A stretch of DNA of 37,907 nucleotides from Opitutales bacterium (GTDB lineage Bacteria > Verrucomicrobiota > Verrucomicrobiia > Opitutales > T3Sed10-336), in the NCBI GenBank assembly GCA_022565335.1, contig JAIUMY010000023.1, positions 1 through 37,907 of the forward strand. The letters are read 5' to 3'. The notes below the pieces were generated by a model. It was not told where the DNA came from. It worked only from the letters and a program-made list of their open reading frames with translations, and ran no database searches. Shown here one piece after another: positions 25,866 through 35,119 of this stretch. The position numbers were made by a program, and so were the translations under genes. Position 1 is the first letter of the stretch, and each line of letters starts with the position of its first letter.

Positions 25866-26915
25866 TCATAATCGCGCTTTACGAACAAATCTATTGCGCA
25901 TATCCCGGGTTGCCCGTCGTTGATTTAAAACCCGTTCAATTCCATAGGAAAGCGCTCCCAGTGGGTGCTTATGTCGCCATTCATGCCGACTTAAAATTTG
26001 TTCACCGGATGAACTTGATTCAACGTGAAGCTTTGGCAGCAGCTTGGCCAGCATGGGGAACGTGGAGTATTCCTCTAGCACCCGTCGGCGAGCTTCCTTA
26101 ATCGCGGGCAGCCGTTTTTCATAAGCTTTATGGGCAATCGCTTCCCGAACAACCTCAAGGCTTTGTTCGAAATCGGTTATATCAATCGGTATCAAACTCT
26201 CTTCTGGGAAATAATCAAACACATTGGGACAACCGAAATAAAAGGGCAAGCATCCCCCGAGAAAGGCATCAGCGAGTTTTTCAGTCCAGTGATGAGGTGC
26301 ATAATGGTTTTCGATGGCAATGTGATAGCGATAGGGATCCAAGGTCTCGACCTTTGAAGCTATGGGACGGTGCCCATGCCCGTAGACTTCGAGTTCGGGC
26401 AACTGTTTTTTTAAACGTGCGGTAAAAGAATGCCGAAGCGAGTGCAGCGTGTTGCGCTGCTGCTTTGATGAACAGACGGTAGAGATCGACTGATCTTTAT
26501 TAGCCGGGAACTCAGCGACCGCCTCGGAATACGTTTTCCCGTAAAACCAGACTAAACCGCACTGGGAAAAAATGGCCCCTGAGTGAGGAACGGCCCAAGG
26601 TTCCTGACTGGTTAGGACATGCCCAAACTGAGCGAGAAATGAGCGACCATAGATTTTAATCGTTGCTGGCTCAGCTGTTATTAGGAGAGTATTTCGCCGA
26701 TCACAGTCGAGGATCTCCGTCCACTTTGAAAAACGCTCGCCCTTTGAAGACGGTAAATCGTCGTAAACAACCAGCCAGTCGTAGCTCCTTTCCTGCGGGT
26801 GAAACAGGAACTCAACATCACCAATCCGGGTATTGCCTTCAGGCAGAAAGCGTTTCCAATAGTTGCTAGGGTCAGCACTTGGTGACTTGTTGATAAATTT
26901 GACACGTAAAGGCAT
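25866..26915 (-). CDS. GT10-like (fucosyltransferase family) glycosyltransferase
   Basis: A protein of about 349 residues from the ATG at 26915 (a TTG at 26954 would extend it by 13 residues and overlap the upstream gene). The signature block IAIENHYAPHHWTEKLADAF (about 200-218), then GCLPFYFGCPNVFDYFP, matches the GT10 motif of alpha-1,3-fucosyltransferases (FENS...DYxTEKL...G.VPV..G) with N-H instead of N-S. It may transfer fucose or another deoxysugar; this is family inference. It is in the leftward operon, 18 nt before the GT4 gene. No signal peptide. Confidence 0.78.
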   Translation of the reverse strand: MPLRVKFINKSPSADPSNYWKRFLPEGNTRIGDVEFLFHPQERSYDWLVVYDDLPSSKGERFSKWTEILDCDRRNTLLITAEPATIKIYGRSFLAQFGHVLTSQEPWAVPHSGAIFSQCGLVWFYGKTYSEAVAEFPANKDQSISTVCSSKQQRNTLHSLRHSFTARLKKQLPELEVYGHGHRPIASKVETLDPYRYHIAIENHYAPHHWTEKLADAFLGGCLPFYFGCPNVFDYFPEESLIPIDITDFEQSLEVVREAIAHKAYEKRLPAIKEARRRVLEEYSTFPMLAKLLPKLHVESSSSGEQILSRHEWRHKHPLGALSYGIERVLNQRRATRDMRNRFVRKARL

Positions 26916-26929
26916 GGCAATGAAAGAAT

Positions 26930-27793
26930 TTAGAATCCTCGGAAGGATTTCCAAAAGCCTCGAATACAGTCAAATTTATCCGCACGGGCAAAAGCTGCCG
27001 CTTGCTTGAGAAGGGCTTTGGTAAACTCTGCTTCCGTTGGGTTCAGAGATGTTATGGTCGTAGAATACTTCTCCGCATGTTCGCCCACTGGTTTTCGCAT
27101 GATGTCGGAGAATCCGGCCTTTTGGTCAATTATCGTTGGGCACACGGCCATCACCTTTAAGGTTGGCGAAAGATGGCGGTAGTAAAAACGGTCGACCGTA
27201 CGATAACGTCTAAGCCAGCGCCAAATGTTCTGTTCACTGGGCAGCAATGAAAGAATATGGTTGATACCTTTTACAGAAACTAGATACGCGTGGGCAGTGT
27301 TGCATCCAAAAACCTGATGTAAGGCATATTTCTTTCCAATACTCGCGCATTTCTTGAAAGGTGGCACCGGATCCGTAAAGCCAAAATAAAAAACATCAGG
27401 CGAATGGGCTGTAATTTGCTCACGCAATTTAAGAAGCAGATCATCTGGGGGAGCAACAGGCATATGGATATCGTCTTCAAGAACAAGAACGTGGCTCCAT
27501 CCGGCCTTTTGAGCGTGTAGAAGAGCCTTTCGATGAGAGAGAGTACAGCCCGCTCGAGCAGCCCATGTTCGGTCGCGTTTGCGTCCACGAAAATAAGGCA
27601 TCTTGCCAAATCCGGGAATTTCAACCCCCTCAATTGCGGAAATGCGCTGGACTTCGCGTGAGCGTAAATGAGGAAACATCTCCTTTCGCAAGTCCTCCCA
27701 TCGGTCGCTGCGTCGATCGAGATTGATCACGCAGACACCACAGTTTTCGGGGAGTGCCTGACCAAGGTCCGTCTTGATAGAAGATTCAGCCAT
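26930..27793 (-). CDS. glycosyltransferase family 25 (LPS-type) protein
   Basis: About 287 residues from ATG 27793 (a TTG at 27829 is an alternative that overlaps the upstream stop). Family features are VINLDRRSDRWEDLR near residue 22, GCTLSHRKALLHA (82-94) and LVLEDDIHMP with the metal-binding EDD (106-108), all typical for GT25. GT25 enzymes add galactose or related sugars to LPS or glycoprotein. A mid-region SVKGINHILSLLP and the late acidic part fit the fold. It is part of a leftward operon; spacing to the previous gene is 8 nt. Confidence 0.84.
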   Translation of the reverse strand: MAESSIKTDLGQALPENCGVCVINLDRRSDRWEDLRKEMFPHLRSREVQRISAIEGVEIPGFGKMPYFRGRKRDRTWAARAGCTLSHRKALLHAQKAGWSHVLVLEDDIHMPVAPPDDLLLKLREQITAHSPDVFYFGFTDPVPPFKKCASIGKKYALHQVFGCNTAHAYLVSVKGINHILSLLPSEQNIWRWLRRYRTVDRFYYRHLSPTLKVMAVCPTIIDQKAGFSDIMRKPVGEHAEKYSTTITSLNPTEAEFTKALLKQAAAFARADKFDCIRGFWKSFRGF

Positions 27794-27801
27794 GCGGAGT
27801 T

Positions 27802-28560
27802 TCAAGTTTTCCAGTGTTCGCTTATCCAAGGGGCAGCCTTGGAGTGGTGATGTATTTTTTTACCCCGATAACCCAAGATAGCTTCATCTGGATTTGGTTT
27901 CCCATGAAAAACCAGAATACGGCATTTTTTTGGTGGCTTTGGGGCGCAAAACAAATTCAGGGGAAATTTGGGTCGGCAATTCCACTTAAAGCTTCGCACC
28001 CATTCATCCGGCCACCAAACGACATTCTTGGCCGCGTATGTGAGAAAGGCTTGCTCCGTATTAAACTGGGAAGAGTCTTCCGCACGGTGCATTTCCTTGA
28101 GAAAGGTTTGATAGATATGGTCTGATTCTGTACCTGCGTTAAAACGAAATACCGAGGAGTTGCCAACGGGAGGACGTTGCCCTATCAACTTTTTACGCCA
28201 ATTGACCCAGTTGTGAATGATACAGAAACGGCCCGGCTCAAAATCAAAGAAGGGGTCAAGGGCCTCCATGATAACTATATCCAAATCCATAAAAAGTGTC
28301 GGACCTTGCAAATCCCCAAAGCCCGGACGAGTCAGTTCCAACTTTACCAAAATGTCCGGCCAGGCACGTTTGATTCCGGGATTTTGCGGAAAAGGGATCG
28401 TTTCAATTCTGGGATCCAGTCCTTCGGGATTATCGGTGCAACAAAAGAAGCGAAAGGGTCTTTTCAGGTTGCGGGCAACCCCGGCATAAAGCTTATTGAC
28501 GTATTCAGCAGGATAGAGCTTTCCCCACTTGAGGCATAGAATGTTAACATGTTCGGGCAT
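27802..28560 (-). CDS. GT-A-fold glycosyltransferase (GT8-like)
   Basis: A 252-residue protein with the strand-metal motif LFMDLDIVI giving D92-x-D94, typical for GT-A enzymes, followed by FNTEQAFLTYAA with the distal Asn/Gln block of GT8-like proteins. The start MPEHVNILCLKWGKLYPAEYV is also like this group. Donor and acceptor are unknown. It heads the four-gene leftward block 24708-28560 with short spacings; its upstream region 28561-28713 holds an inverted repeat. Confidence 0.7.
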   Translation of the reverse strand: MPEHVNILCLKWGKLYPAEYVNKLYAGVARNLKRPFRFFCCTDNPEGLDPRIETIPFPQNPGIKRAWPDILVKLELTRPGFGDLQGPTLFMDLDIVIMEALDPFFDFEPGRFCIIHNWVNWRKKLIGQRPPVGNSSVFRFNAGTESDHIYQTFLKEMHRAEDSSQFNTEQAFLTYAAKNVVWWPDEWVRSFKWNCRPKFPLNLFCAPKPPKKCRILVFHGKPNPDEAILGYRGKKIHHHSKAAPWISEHWKT

Positions 28561-28565
28561 CAGAG

Positions 28566-28636
28566 TTCGATGATTCTATAGTGAAGGTTTGTCACTTTAC
28601 CCCTAACAGGCAACTGGATAATTGTGAATCATCGAA
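28566..28636. promoter_or_regulatory. inverted repeat in the 5' region of the GT8-like operon
   Basis: TTCGATGATTC (28566-28576) and GAATCATCGAA (28626-28636) are perfect 11-bp arms 49 nt apart. Within lies AGTGA/TCACT (28580-28596) as a small hairpin. The element starts 6 nt upstream of the leftward gene starting at 28560, so it could be an operator or leader RNA, or the ends of a small insertion. Confidence 0.4.
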
Positions 28637-28713
28637 ATTGAAATCAAAGGCTTTTACAAAACGCAAGGCCGGCGCGCACCACCTTCAAAGGCGAATCGTA
28701 ATTTTATCCAAGC

Positions 28714-29820
28714 TCAAGTCCTCCCAGCGACAATTTCCTCGTAGCTGGCCAGCGTATTTACCAGCATTTTCTCCAGGGTGAAGGGATTTTCCGGGTTCGG
28801 CCGGGGCGGTTGCGGGACCCAAGCTTGCAGGGTTTTCTGCAAAGCGGCGAGGTCGCCGAAAGGGATCAGCCCCTGGGGGAACAGGTGCCGCAGAATTTCC
28901 CCGACCCCACCATGGTCATAACCGATCACCGCCTTCCCAAGACAGAGAGCCTCGAGGGTGGTGCGGCCAAAGGATTCCGGTTTCTGACTTAGGGACAAGA
29001 CCACATCGGAAAGGGCCAGCACTTCCTTCATATCGCTGCGGTGACCAGCAAAGGTCAACCGGTCAGAGATCCCCTGCTTTTGGGCCATATCTTTCAACTC
29101 CGCCAGATAGGCTACTTTTTTCGCTTCGGCCCCCCCGGCGATGACTGCGTGAATTGGTTGATCCTTCGGCAGGGCGGCGATCATTTGAATCAGGTCTTCA
29201 TGGCCCTTGAGGCGAGTAATTCGCCCGGGCAGGGTCAGGAGGAATTTTTCCCTGGTCTCGGGAAAATCCCGATACCACTGGTTCAACCAGGATTCCGAAG
29301 GGCGATAACCAAAAGGGTATTGTTCCGGATCGACGCCGCGGTGAATGACGGTCAGCTTTTCCGGAGGGACTTTGGGGTAATTCCGCAAGACATAGTCTTT
29401 CACACTATCGGAGACACAGATGACCTTTTCACCAAAAGTCATTACTGCGGAGTATCGGTTTACCGAATAAAACCCGTGCACCGTGGTGACCAAACGCGGA
29501 CGCGTCTCCGGGTCCATTTTGCGCCAGGCCAACCAGGCCAGCCAGGCGGGGAGACGGGAGCGCAGGTGCAAAATGTCTGGTTTTTCCTTTTGGAAAAGCT
29601 TTCGCAAGACCCTCACCTGCCGCAGCGACCCAAGCCGTTTCTTATGCACCGGCAGGGCGATATGCCGACTGCCGCCTTCTTCCAACCCGGCCACCATTCG
29701 CCCGCCATTGGAAACAACCAGGGATTCATGCCCTTTTTTTACCAAAAACCGCCCCAGTTCCAAGGTGCCGCGCTCCACTCCGCCCCCATTGAGTTCCGGT
29801 AAAATTTGAATGACTTTCAT
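28714..29820 (-). CDS. GT4 glycosyltransferase
   Basis: A 368-residue GT-B protein with the complete set of GT4 blocks: MKVIQILPELNGGGVERGTLEL at the start, TLPGRITRLKGHEDLI mid-protein and PESFGRTTLEALCLG with E282 and E290 as the EX7E pair. This is typical of LPS or capsule transferases. It is separated from the ELM1-like gene by 60 nt and from the next leftward gene by a 153-nt gap, so it may end an operon with the upstream ELM1-like gene. Donor and acceptor unknown. Confidence 0.87.
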   Translation of the reverse strand: MKVIQILPELNGGGVERGTLELGRFLVKKGHESLVVSNGGRMVAGLEEGGSRHIALPVHKKRLGSLRQVRVLRKLFQKEKPDILHLRSRLPAWLAWLAWRKMDPETRPRLVTTVHGFYSVNRYSAVMTFGEKVICVSDSVKDYVLRNYPKVPPEKLTVIHRGVDPEQYPFGYRPSESWLNQWYRDFPETREKFLLTLPGRITRLKGHEDLIQMIAALPKDQPIHAVIAGGAEAKKVAYLAELKDMAQKQGISDRLTFAGHRSDMKEVLALSDVVLSLSQKPESFGRTTLEALCLGKAVIGYDHGGVGEILRHLFPQGLIPFGDLAALQKTLQAWVPQPPRPNPENPFTLEKMLVNTLASYEEIVAGRT

Positions 29821-29880
29821 AGGTGTGGTGATCGGAGAGAGGTGAGATTGTAGCCAACCGGGAAGAAACTAGACAATGTT

Positions 29881-30831
29881 TTAAGCCATTTCAACGGGAA
29901 GTTCCATGCGATCCTCCGGGTTACCGAAGAATCGGTCAACGATGGCGTCGGCGATGCGTCCGGTTTCGTGGAAAGGTTGGTTGGCCTTGCTTCCGAATCC
30001 GTTGGTTTGCCAATCGGTAAAGGAAACGACCCGGCCCTCGCGTCGAAGGTCCTCTACGCTGTGGATCACGCGGGCTTTTTTATTGAGCCGGGGCATGGGG
30101 AGGATGCCGACTCTCGCGCCCGCAGTCAGGGCCTCGTAGATCATCGACATGCTGTCTTCGGTCACCCAAACCTCACGGCTTTGCAAAAGCTTCTCCGGCA
30201 ACCAGCCTGGGCCAGTCTGTTCGTGCGGGAAAAACTCCACGGACTTTTCGGTCAGCACTCGATTTTCACAAAATCCCGCAGGCGTCCGTCGCGAATTGGT
30301 GACCAACCATGGCTCTGCCTGGTCATCCGGCAGGAGATCCTGCAAACATTGCTCCAATCTCTCCTCATCCCACCCATGGTGACGGGAAGGTCCTCCGATA
30401 AGAATCATCCCGGGGATGGATTTGTTCGGCAACGTCTCCGGTATCCGGTTGAGCGCACCAAAGGTTCGCCAAACCCGTCCGCCCCGGTCATCGATAGCCC
30501 CGTCGTGCCGGGGAATGACCGCCACATCAAAAAACCGCAAGGGCAAGGAGGGGCGCATGATGACCACCGTAGGAACCTTACGCCGCCAACGCTGCCAGGC
30601 CATGGGAATATGAGTTCGGTGGCCCGCGCCGATCACCAAGGGAGAATCGAAGGTTTTCAGGTATTCGCCCAAGATCCTGATTCTTTTACCGAAAGACAGC
30701 CCTTGCAAAGAGACCTTTTCCCAGGGAACCCCCACCCTGCGCTTTAGGGCTTCCGCCAATCCCACGGATTGGTTCTCGTGCCCGGGGCGCCCATCGGAAA
30801 CAACAACAATCTGGGATGGCTTTTTCAACAC
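29881..30831 (-). CDS. ELM1-like (mitochondrial fission ELM1 family) GT-B-like protein
   Basis: A 316-residue protein matching the ELM1 family (COG3660). Marks are the start VVVSDGRPGHENQSVGLAEAL, PLVIGAGHRTHIPMAW, and the late EVWVTEDSMSMIYEALTAG, which is like the donor-binding part of a GT-B transferase. In bacteria the gene lies by LPS or lipid genes, so a glycosyl transfer role is proposed but unproven. The likely start is the GTG at 30831; the TTG at 30828 is another option. It lies 53 nt after the RND permease stop, with a possible terminator between. Confidence 0.82.
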   Translation of the reverse strand: MLKKPSQIVVVSDGRPGHENQSVGLAEALKRRVGVPWEKVSLQGLSFGKRIRILGEYLKTFDSPLVIGAGHRTHIPMAWQRWRRKVPTVVIMRPSLPLRFFDVAVIPRHDGAIDDRGGRVWRTFGALNRIPETLPNKSIPGMILIGGPSRHHGWDEERLEQCLQDLLPDDQAEPWLVTNSRRTPAGFCENRVLTEKSVEFFPHEQTGPGWLPEKLLQSREVWVTEDSMSMIYEALTAGARVGILPMPRLNKKARVIHSVEDLRREGRVVSFTDWQTNGFGSKANQPFHETGRIADAIVDRFFGNPEDRMELPVEMA

Positions 30832-30836
30832 CCCTT

Positions 30837-30874
30837 AAAAAAGTCGAATTTCCCGTGTTATGGCAAAGACTTTT
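30837..30874 (-). terminator. candidate terminator of the RND operon
   Basis: On the leftward strand AAAAGTC (30874-30868) pairs with GACTTTT (30845-30839) and six T follow the GAC. The loop is 22 nt and the stem AT-rich, so the case is modest. Confidence 0.3.
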
Positions 30875-30884
30875 CTGTTTGTTC

Positions 30885-33800
30885 TCAGGTCGATTTGGAA
30901 ATACGGAAAAACAAACTGTACAACAACGGGCAGAGAATCAGCGTAAACAAGGTTGCCAGGGCGAGGCCGAAAATGATGACCACAGCCATCGGCCGCCACA
31001 TTTCGCCTCCTTGAACTGCCAGGGGTATCAGACATAGAACGGTTGTCGTGGCACTCATCAGAATCGGTCGGACCCGTTGTCCCGCCCCGGAAAAAAGGGC
31101 TTCCCGCAGGTCGTCCAAGCGCGCCCGCTCGGACTCGATGGTGTCGATCATTACGATGGCATTGTTCACGATAATCCCCAGCAAACTAATCATCCCCAGC
31201 AGGGCCATAAACCCAAAGGGCGAACCGGTTAACCAGAGCCCCAGGGTGATCCCAATCATCATCGGGGGAAGGGTCAGGATGATGATCGCCGCCCGGCGAA
31301 AGGAATTGAACTGAAAGATCAGCGCCAAAACCAGCAAAGCCATCGCCAAGGGCATCACCGCCAGAATCGCCCGTTGCGCCTTGGCACTCTCCTCATCCTC
31401 GCCCCCGATTTCCACCTCATAGCCCAGGGGCCAATTCTCCCCGGCCTGCAACTCGGCGAGGATCGGGAGAACTTCCTCCAAAACATCGCTGGGGTAGCGT
31501 CCTTCCACATCGGCTTCGAGGGTCATGGTGCGTTTTTGATCGCGACGCCGGATGTTGCTGGCCTGCCATTCCATCCGGGTCTCGGCAACTTGTTCCAGCG
31601 GCACACTGGCTCCGGTTTGAAAAGAATAAAGGTCGGCCCCGCCCAGGCGCTCGGGATTGCGCCATAGCTCGCCCGAGGAACGGACCAAAATGGGAATCAC
31701 CTGATCACCTTCCCGGAATTGGCTGGCCGGAAAGCCCTGCAAATGGGAACGCAGCGAGAGTGCCACATCCCGACTGGTCAGGCCCGCCCGTTGAACCCGG
31801 TCCTGATCCACATCAATGACTAGCTTCTTGGTCCACTCCCCCCAATCATCACGAATATTCCGAATCCCGGAAATGCCCTGAATCTCTGCTTCGACCCAAT
31901 TCCTCAATCGATACAATTCCTCCATTTCCGCGCCACGAAAACGCAGCTGGATCGGAGCCCCGACCGGCGGCCCCTGCTCCAAACGCGAAACCCTTCCCCG
32001 GGTGTCGGGGAATTCATCCCGCAAAAGAGCCCGGAGTTCCCGCATCAGGGGATCCACCTGGGCCAGTTTTTCGGTTTCCAAGAGGAAAAAAGCATAGTTG
32101 GGAAAATCTTGCTTAGGCTCCAGGGCCAGATACCAACGCGGCCCCCCGGTACCGACAAAAACCCCCAGGCGACGGACCTCTTCTTTGTCCAATAGAATCG
32201 CTTCCAACTTTTTAGCGGCTTCCTCGGTCGCCTCGATATCGGTCCCATAGGGTTGCCAAAAATCAACCACCAGGATCTCCCGCTCATTTGGTGGGAAAAA
32301 AATCGTCGGCACGCGGAAAAAGACCACCGTGGCCAAACCCACCAGAAGAAAAACGCCCCCCAGAATAGGCCAGCGAAAGCGCAAGGACTGCCCCAGCAAA
32401 AATTGATAAACCCGCCCACCGGCCGGGGTCCCCGCGTTTTCAGAACCCTTCTTTTTCGCTTCTTTGGCCATCGAATGCTGGTCCTTCGTCTCATCCGGAG
32501 CCTTTTGCCCCTTACGCGGTTTCAACAAGTAATACCCGAGAAACGGCACCAAGGTGAGGGACAAGAACCACGAGGCCAACAGGGTCAACGTAACCACCAC
32601 GAAAAGCGAAAGGGTGTATTCGGCAACGATCGACCGTGCCAGGGCGATCGGCAAAAAGGCACAAATGGTGGTAAAGGAGGCCACCAACAGGGGAGAGGCC
32701 ACCTGCCCCACGACATCGCTGATCGCTTCCTCCCGCTTCATCCCCTCCTCCATTCGGCGGAGGATTTTCTCGCTCACCACCACCGCATTATCGACCAACA
32801 GGCCCAAGGCGATAATCAGCGAAGCGATAGAGACCTGCTGCAGATCAATCCCGAACAAAGGCATCAGGGCCAAACAGGCCAGCATCGCGGTAGGTACCAG
32901 CAAACCAACAATCAAGCCCAGGCGCCACCCGGCGGCTAAAAACATCACCACCAGGACGAAAAGAAAGGCCTGTAGAAGGCTGGACATAAAGTCGTTGATC
33001 GCCCGCTGAACGAACTTTGGCTGATAGGTCACGAAATCCCATTCGATTCCCCACGGCAGTGTCTGCTCCACCTCGGCCATGGTTTTTTGTATCCGGTTTC
33101 CCAAGTCTACAATGTTCCCGTCATCGACCATACTCACCGCGATAAAAATCGCCTCCTCCCCATTGAAGCGGGTCATCGGGCCGGGAGGATCCTGATAGCT
33201 GCGGGTGATTTCCGCCAGGTCTTCCAGAAAAATCGATTCCGGCATTCCGGGGAGCCGGAAACTCGCGCGGCGGATATCCGTCAAGGAAGTAAACTCGCCC
33301 GTGGATTCCAATAAAATCCGTTCGGGCCCAGTGACCACCGATCCGGTGGGTTGCAGGGTATTCTGCGCGTCCAGAAGCGTCGCCAATTGATAAGGGCTGA
33401 AACCGAACTCGGCCAACCGCGGACTGAACACATCGACAAAAATCCGCTCCTCCTGCACCCCGTGCAATTCCACCTTAGCCACCCCGGGTACGGTACGCAG
33501 ACTCTCGCGCACCCGCTCGGCCTCATCCTCCAACTCCCGCGGACGAAACCCATCTCCCCGCAGCGCGATGATAATGCCAAACACGTCCCCAAAATCATCG
33601 ATCACCTTGGGCGGCCTTACCCCCTCCGGCAAATCGGGCTGCAGGTCATCCATCTGGTTGCGCAAACGATTCCAGATCGGCTGCATTTCAAAATACCGCT
33701 CGTACACCGAAACCGTGACAATGGACATCCCGGCCAGCGACTGGGAATTGACTTCCTCGACTTCGCCGATTTGCCGGATCGCCTCCTCCACCGGATCGGT

Positions 33801-33995
33801 CACCAACTCTTCCACCCGCACCGGAGCCGCCCCCGGGAAAGCGGTCAGGACGACCGCATTACGAATGGTAAAGTCCGGATCCTCCAGCCGTGGCAAATTC
33901 CAAAAAGACCACCCCCCGGCAAAAGCAATCAAAAGAAAGAAAAGGGTCGCGGTACGGTTGTTCCGCAGGACCCAACGCGTCAGCCCGGACATCAT
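30885..33995 (-). CDS. RND efflux permease (AcrB family)
   Basis: A 1036-residue inner-membrane transporter of full RND length with no break. The TM1 region FLLIAFAGGWSFW is followed by the first porter domain. In TM4, LLVDNAVVV has D402-N403 where AcrB has two Asp. At the AcrB K940 place the protein reads GIIVNNAIV with Asn. Thus it differs from the 5631-8858 permease in the proton relay. The start ATG 33995 overlaps the adaptor stop (ATGATG), with AGGAGG upstream at good spacing. It is the third gene of a leftward tripartite operon. Confidence 0.93.
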   Translation of the reverse strand: MMSGLTRWVLRNNRTATLFFLLIAFAGGWSFWNLPRLEDPDFTIRNAVVLTAFPGAAPVRVEELVTDPVEEAIRQIGEVEEVNSQSLAGMSIVTVSVYERYFEMQPIWNRLRNQMDDLQPDLPEGVRPPKVIDDFGDVFGIIIALRGDGFRPRELEDEAERVRESLRTVPGVAKVELHGVQEERIFVDVFSPRLAEFGFSPYQLATLLDAQNTLQPTGSVVTGPERILLESTGEFTSLTDIRRASFRLPGMPESIFLEDLAEITRSYQDPPGPMTRFNGEEAIFIAVSMVDDGNIVDLGNRIQKTMAEVEQTLPWGIEWDFVTYQPKFVQRAINDFMSSLLQAFLFVLVVMFLAAGWRLGLIVGLLVPTAMLACLALMPLFGIDLQQVSIASLIIALGLLVDNAVVVSEKILRRMEEGMKREEAISDVVGQVASPLLVASFTTICAFLPIALARSIVAEYTLSLFVVVTLTLLASWFLSLTLVPFLGYYLLKPRKGQKAPDETKDQHSMAKEAKKKGSENAGTPAGGRVYQFLLGQSLRFRWPILGGVFLLVGLATVVFFRVPTIFFPPNEREILVVDFWQPYGTDIEATEEAAKKLEAILLDKEEVRRLGVFVGTGGPRWYLALEPKQDFPNYAFFLLETEKLAQVDPLMRELRALLRDEFPDTRGRVSRLEQGPPVGAPIQLRFRGAEMEELYRLRNWVEAEIQGISGIRNIRDDWGEWTKKLVIDVDQDRVQRAGLTSRDVALSLRSHLQGFPASQFREGDQVIPILVRSSGELWRNPERLGGADLYSFQTGASVPLEQVAETRMEWQASNIRRRDQKRTMTLEADVEGRYPSDVLEEVLPILAELQAGENWPLGYEVEIGGEDEESAKAQRAILAVMPLAMALLVLALIFQFNSFRRAAIIILTLPPMMIGITLGLWLTGSPFGFMALLGMISLLGIIVNNAIVMIDTIESERARLDDLREALFSGAGQRVRPILMSATTTVLCLIPLAVQGGEMWRPMAVVIIFGLALATLFTLILCPLLYSLFFRISKST

Positions 33996-35116
33996 CGCAA
34001 ATCGCCCTCCTGTACTTCCCGCACCTCCACTTCGAGCCCCTCTTCCATAAAGCGAACCCCGCGCACCACCAACTGGTCCCCCGGCTCCAACCCTTCCAGG
34101 ATTTCCAGCCCCCCATCCCGCAAGGTACCGGTTTTCACCTCCCGCCGGCTCACCCGTCCCTCCTCATTGACCACCCAGGCATAGGGGGTTTCGGTCCCGG
34201 TCTGGGAAATGGCGACCGGCGGAACAAACAATACGTTCTCCGCTTCCAGGGGCAAAAGAAACTCCACCCGCCCCGCCATCCCGGGACGCAAGCCGTTTTC
34301 CCGCTCGTCCAACTCAACGGTTACCGGCCACGTGGCCATACGCGTCGGTTCCACTGCAACCTCGACCACGGTGGCGGGGAAAGAGCGTTCGGGAAAGCGG
34401 TCAAAAAAGACCTCCGCCTCCCCGCCCCGCTCGATCCGGGCGATGACCCGTTCACTCACTCCGGTCTCCACCCGAAGTCGCTCCATCGAACTCATGGTCG
34501 CCACCAAGGTGCCCGCTTGCACCGTTTGGTATTGCTCGACCGGTACACGGCTTACGGTCCCCTCCCGCGGCGCCCGAAGGGTGGTGTGAGACAATTGTTG
34601 CTCGGCCAGCTCCAGCGACTTTTGCGCGGCTTTCTTCTCGCCTTGAGCGGAATCAAAAAGAGCCCGGTCCCGATCCAGCACACTGCGACTGACATTATCG
34701 GCCTCGAAGAGCGCACGGGTTCTCTGATAGTCCGCTTCCGCCCGAACCAACTGCGCTTCTGCCCGGGCTAAATTCGATTCCATGCGCTGCACCTCCAATT
34801 CATAATCCGTCGGATCCAATCGGGCCACCAGATCCCCTTCCTCCAGGACTTTTCCGGAGAAAACCGCCAATTCCTCAATTTCACCACTCACCCGAAAACT
34901 CATACGAACCTCCTGCGGACTTTTGGCCTGCCCCGAGAAATGCACCCGTTCGGTATCAGCCCAATCCGGAACCGTCCACCCGAAGACCGGCCTCGGAGCC
35001 ACTCCTTCCGGTTCTTCCCGGGCACAACCCAGGAGGAAAAACGGAACCATCGTCAAGGCTCCAAACCGGAGAGCCCGTAGCGTAAATGTTTGCCGGAAAA
35101 TTTTCATAACAGTCAT
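33992..35116 (-). CDS. RND periplasmic adaptor, lipoprotein (HlyD/MFP family)
   Basis: A 374-residue adaptor. The N-terminus is a lipoprotein signal with lipobox LLGC at C31 (C28 if the second ATG is used), so it is anchored by lipid. Then come the two lipoyl halves (FRVSGEIEELAVFSGKVL and TLRAPREGTVSRVPV) around a coiled-coil hairpin (about 105-185), a beta-barrel part and a membrane-proximal part. ATG 35116 is 3 nt after the TolC-type stop; its own stop overlaps the permease start. It joins the permease and the fused outer-membrane protein. Confidence 0.92.
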   Translation of the reverse strand: MTVMKIFRQTFTLRALRFGALTMVPFFLLGCAREEPEGVAPRPVFGWTVPDWADTERVHFSGQAKSPQEVRMSFRVSGEIEELAVFSGKVLEEGDLVARLDPTDYELEVQRMESNLARAEAQLVRAEADYQRTRALFEADNVSRSVLDRDRALFDSAQGEKKAAQKSLELAEQQLSHTTLRAPREGTVSRVPVEQYQTVQAGTLVATMSSMERLRVETGVSERVIARIERGGEAEVFFDRFPERSFPATVVEVAVEPTRMATWPVTVELDERENGLRPGMAGRVEFLLPLEAENVLFVPPVAISQTGTETPYAWVVNEEGRVSRREVKTGTLRDGGLEILEGLEPGDQLVVRGVRFMEEGLEVEVREVQEGDLR

Positions 35117-35119
35117 TCT

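Noticed and set aside
29041-29802. Rightward open frame of 253 codons across the GT4 gene
   Set aside because: The opposite strand encodes a complete GT4 protein with all family motifs; this is its shadow.
33351-34771. Rightward open frames of 277 and 293 codons in the RND/adaptor region
   Set aside because: Opposite to clear RND permease and adaptor genes; composition is Arg/Pro/His-rich as in antisense frames.
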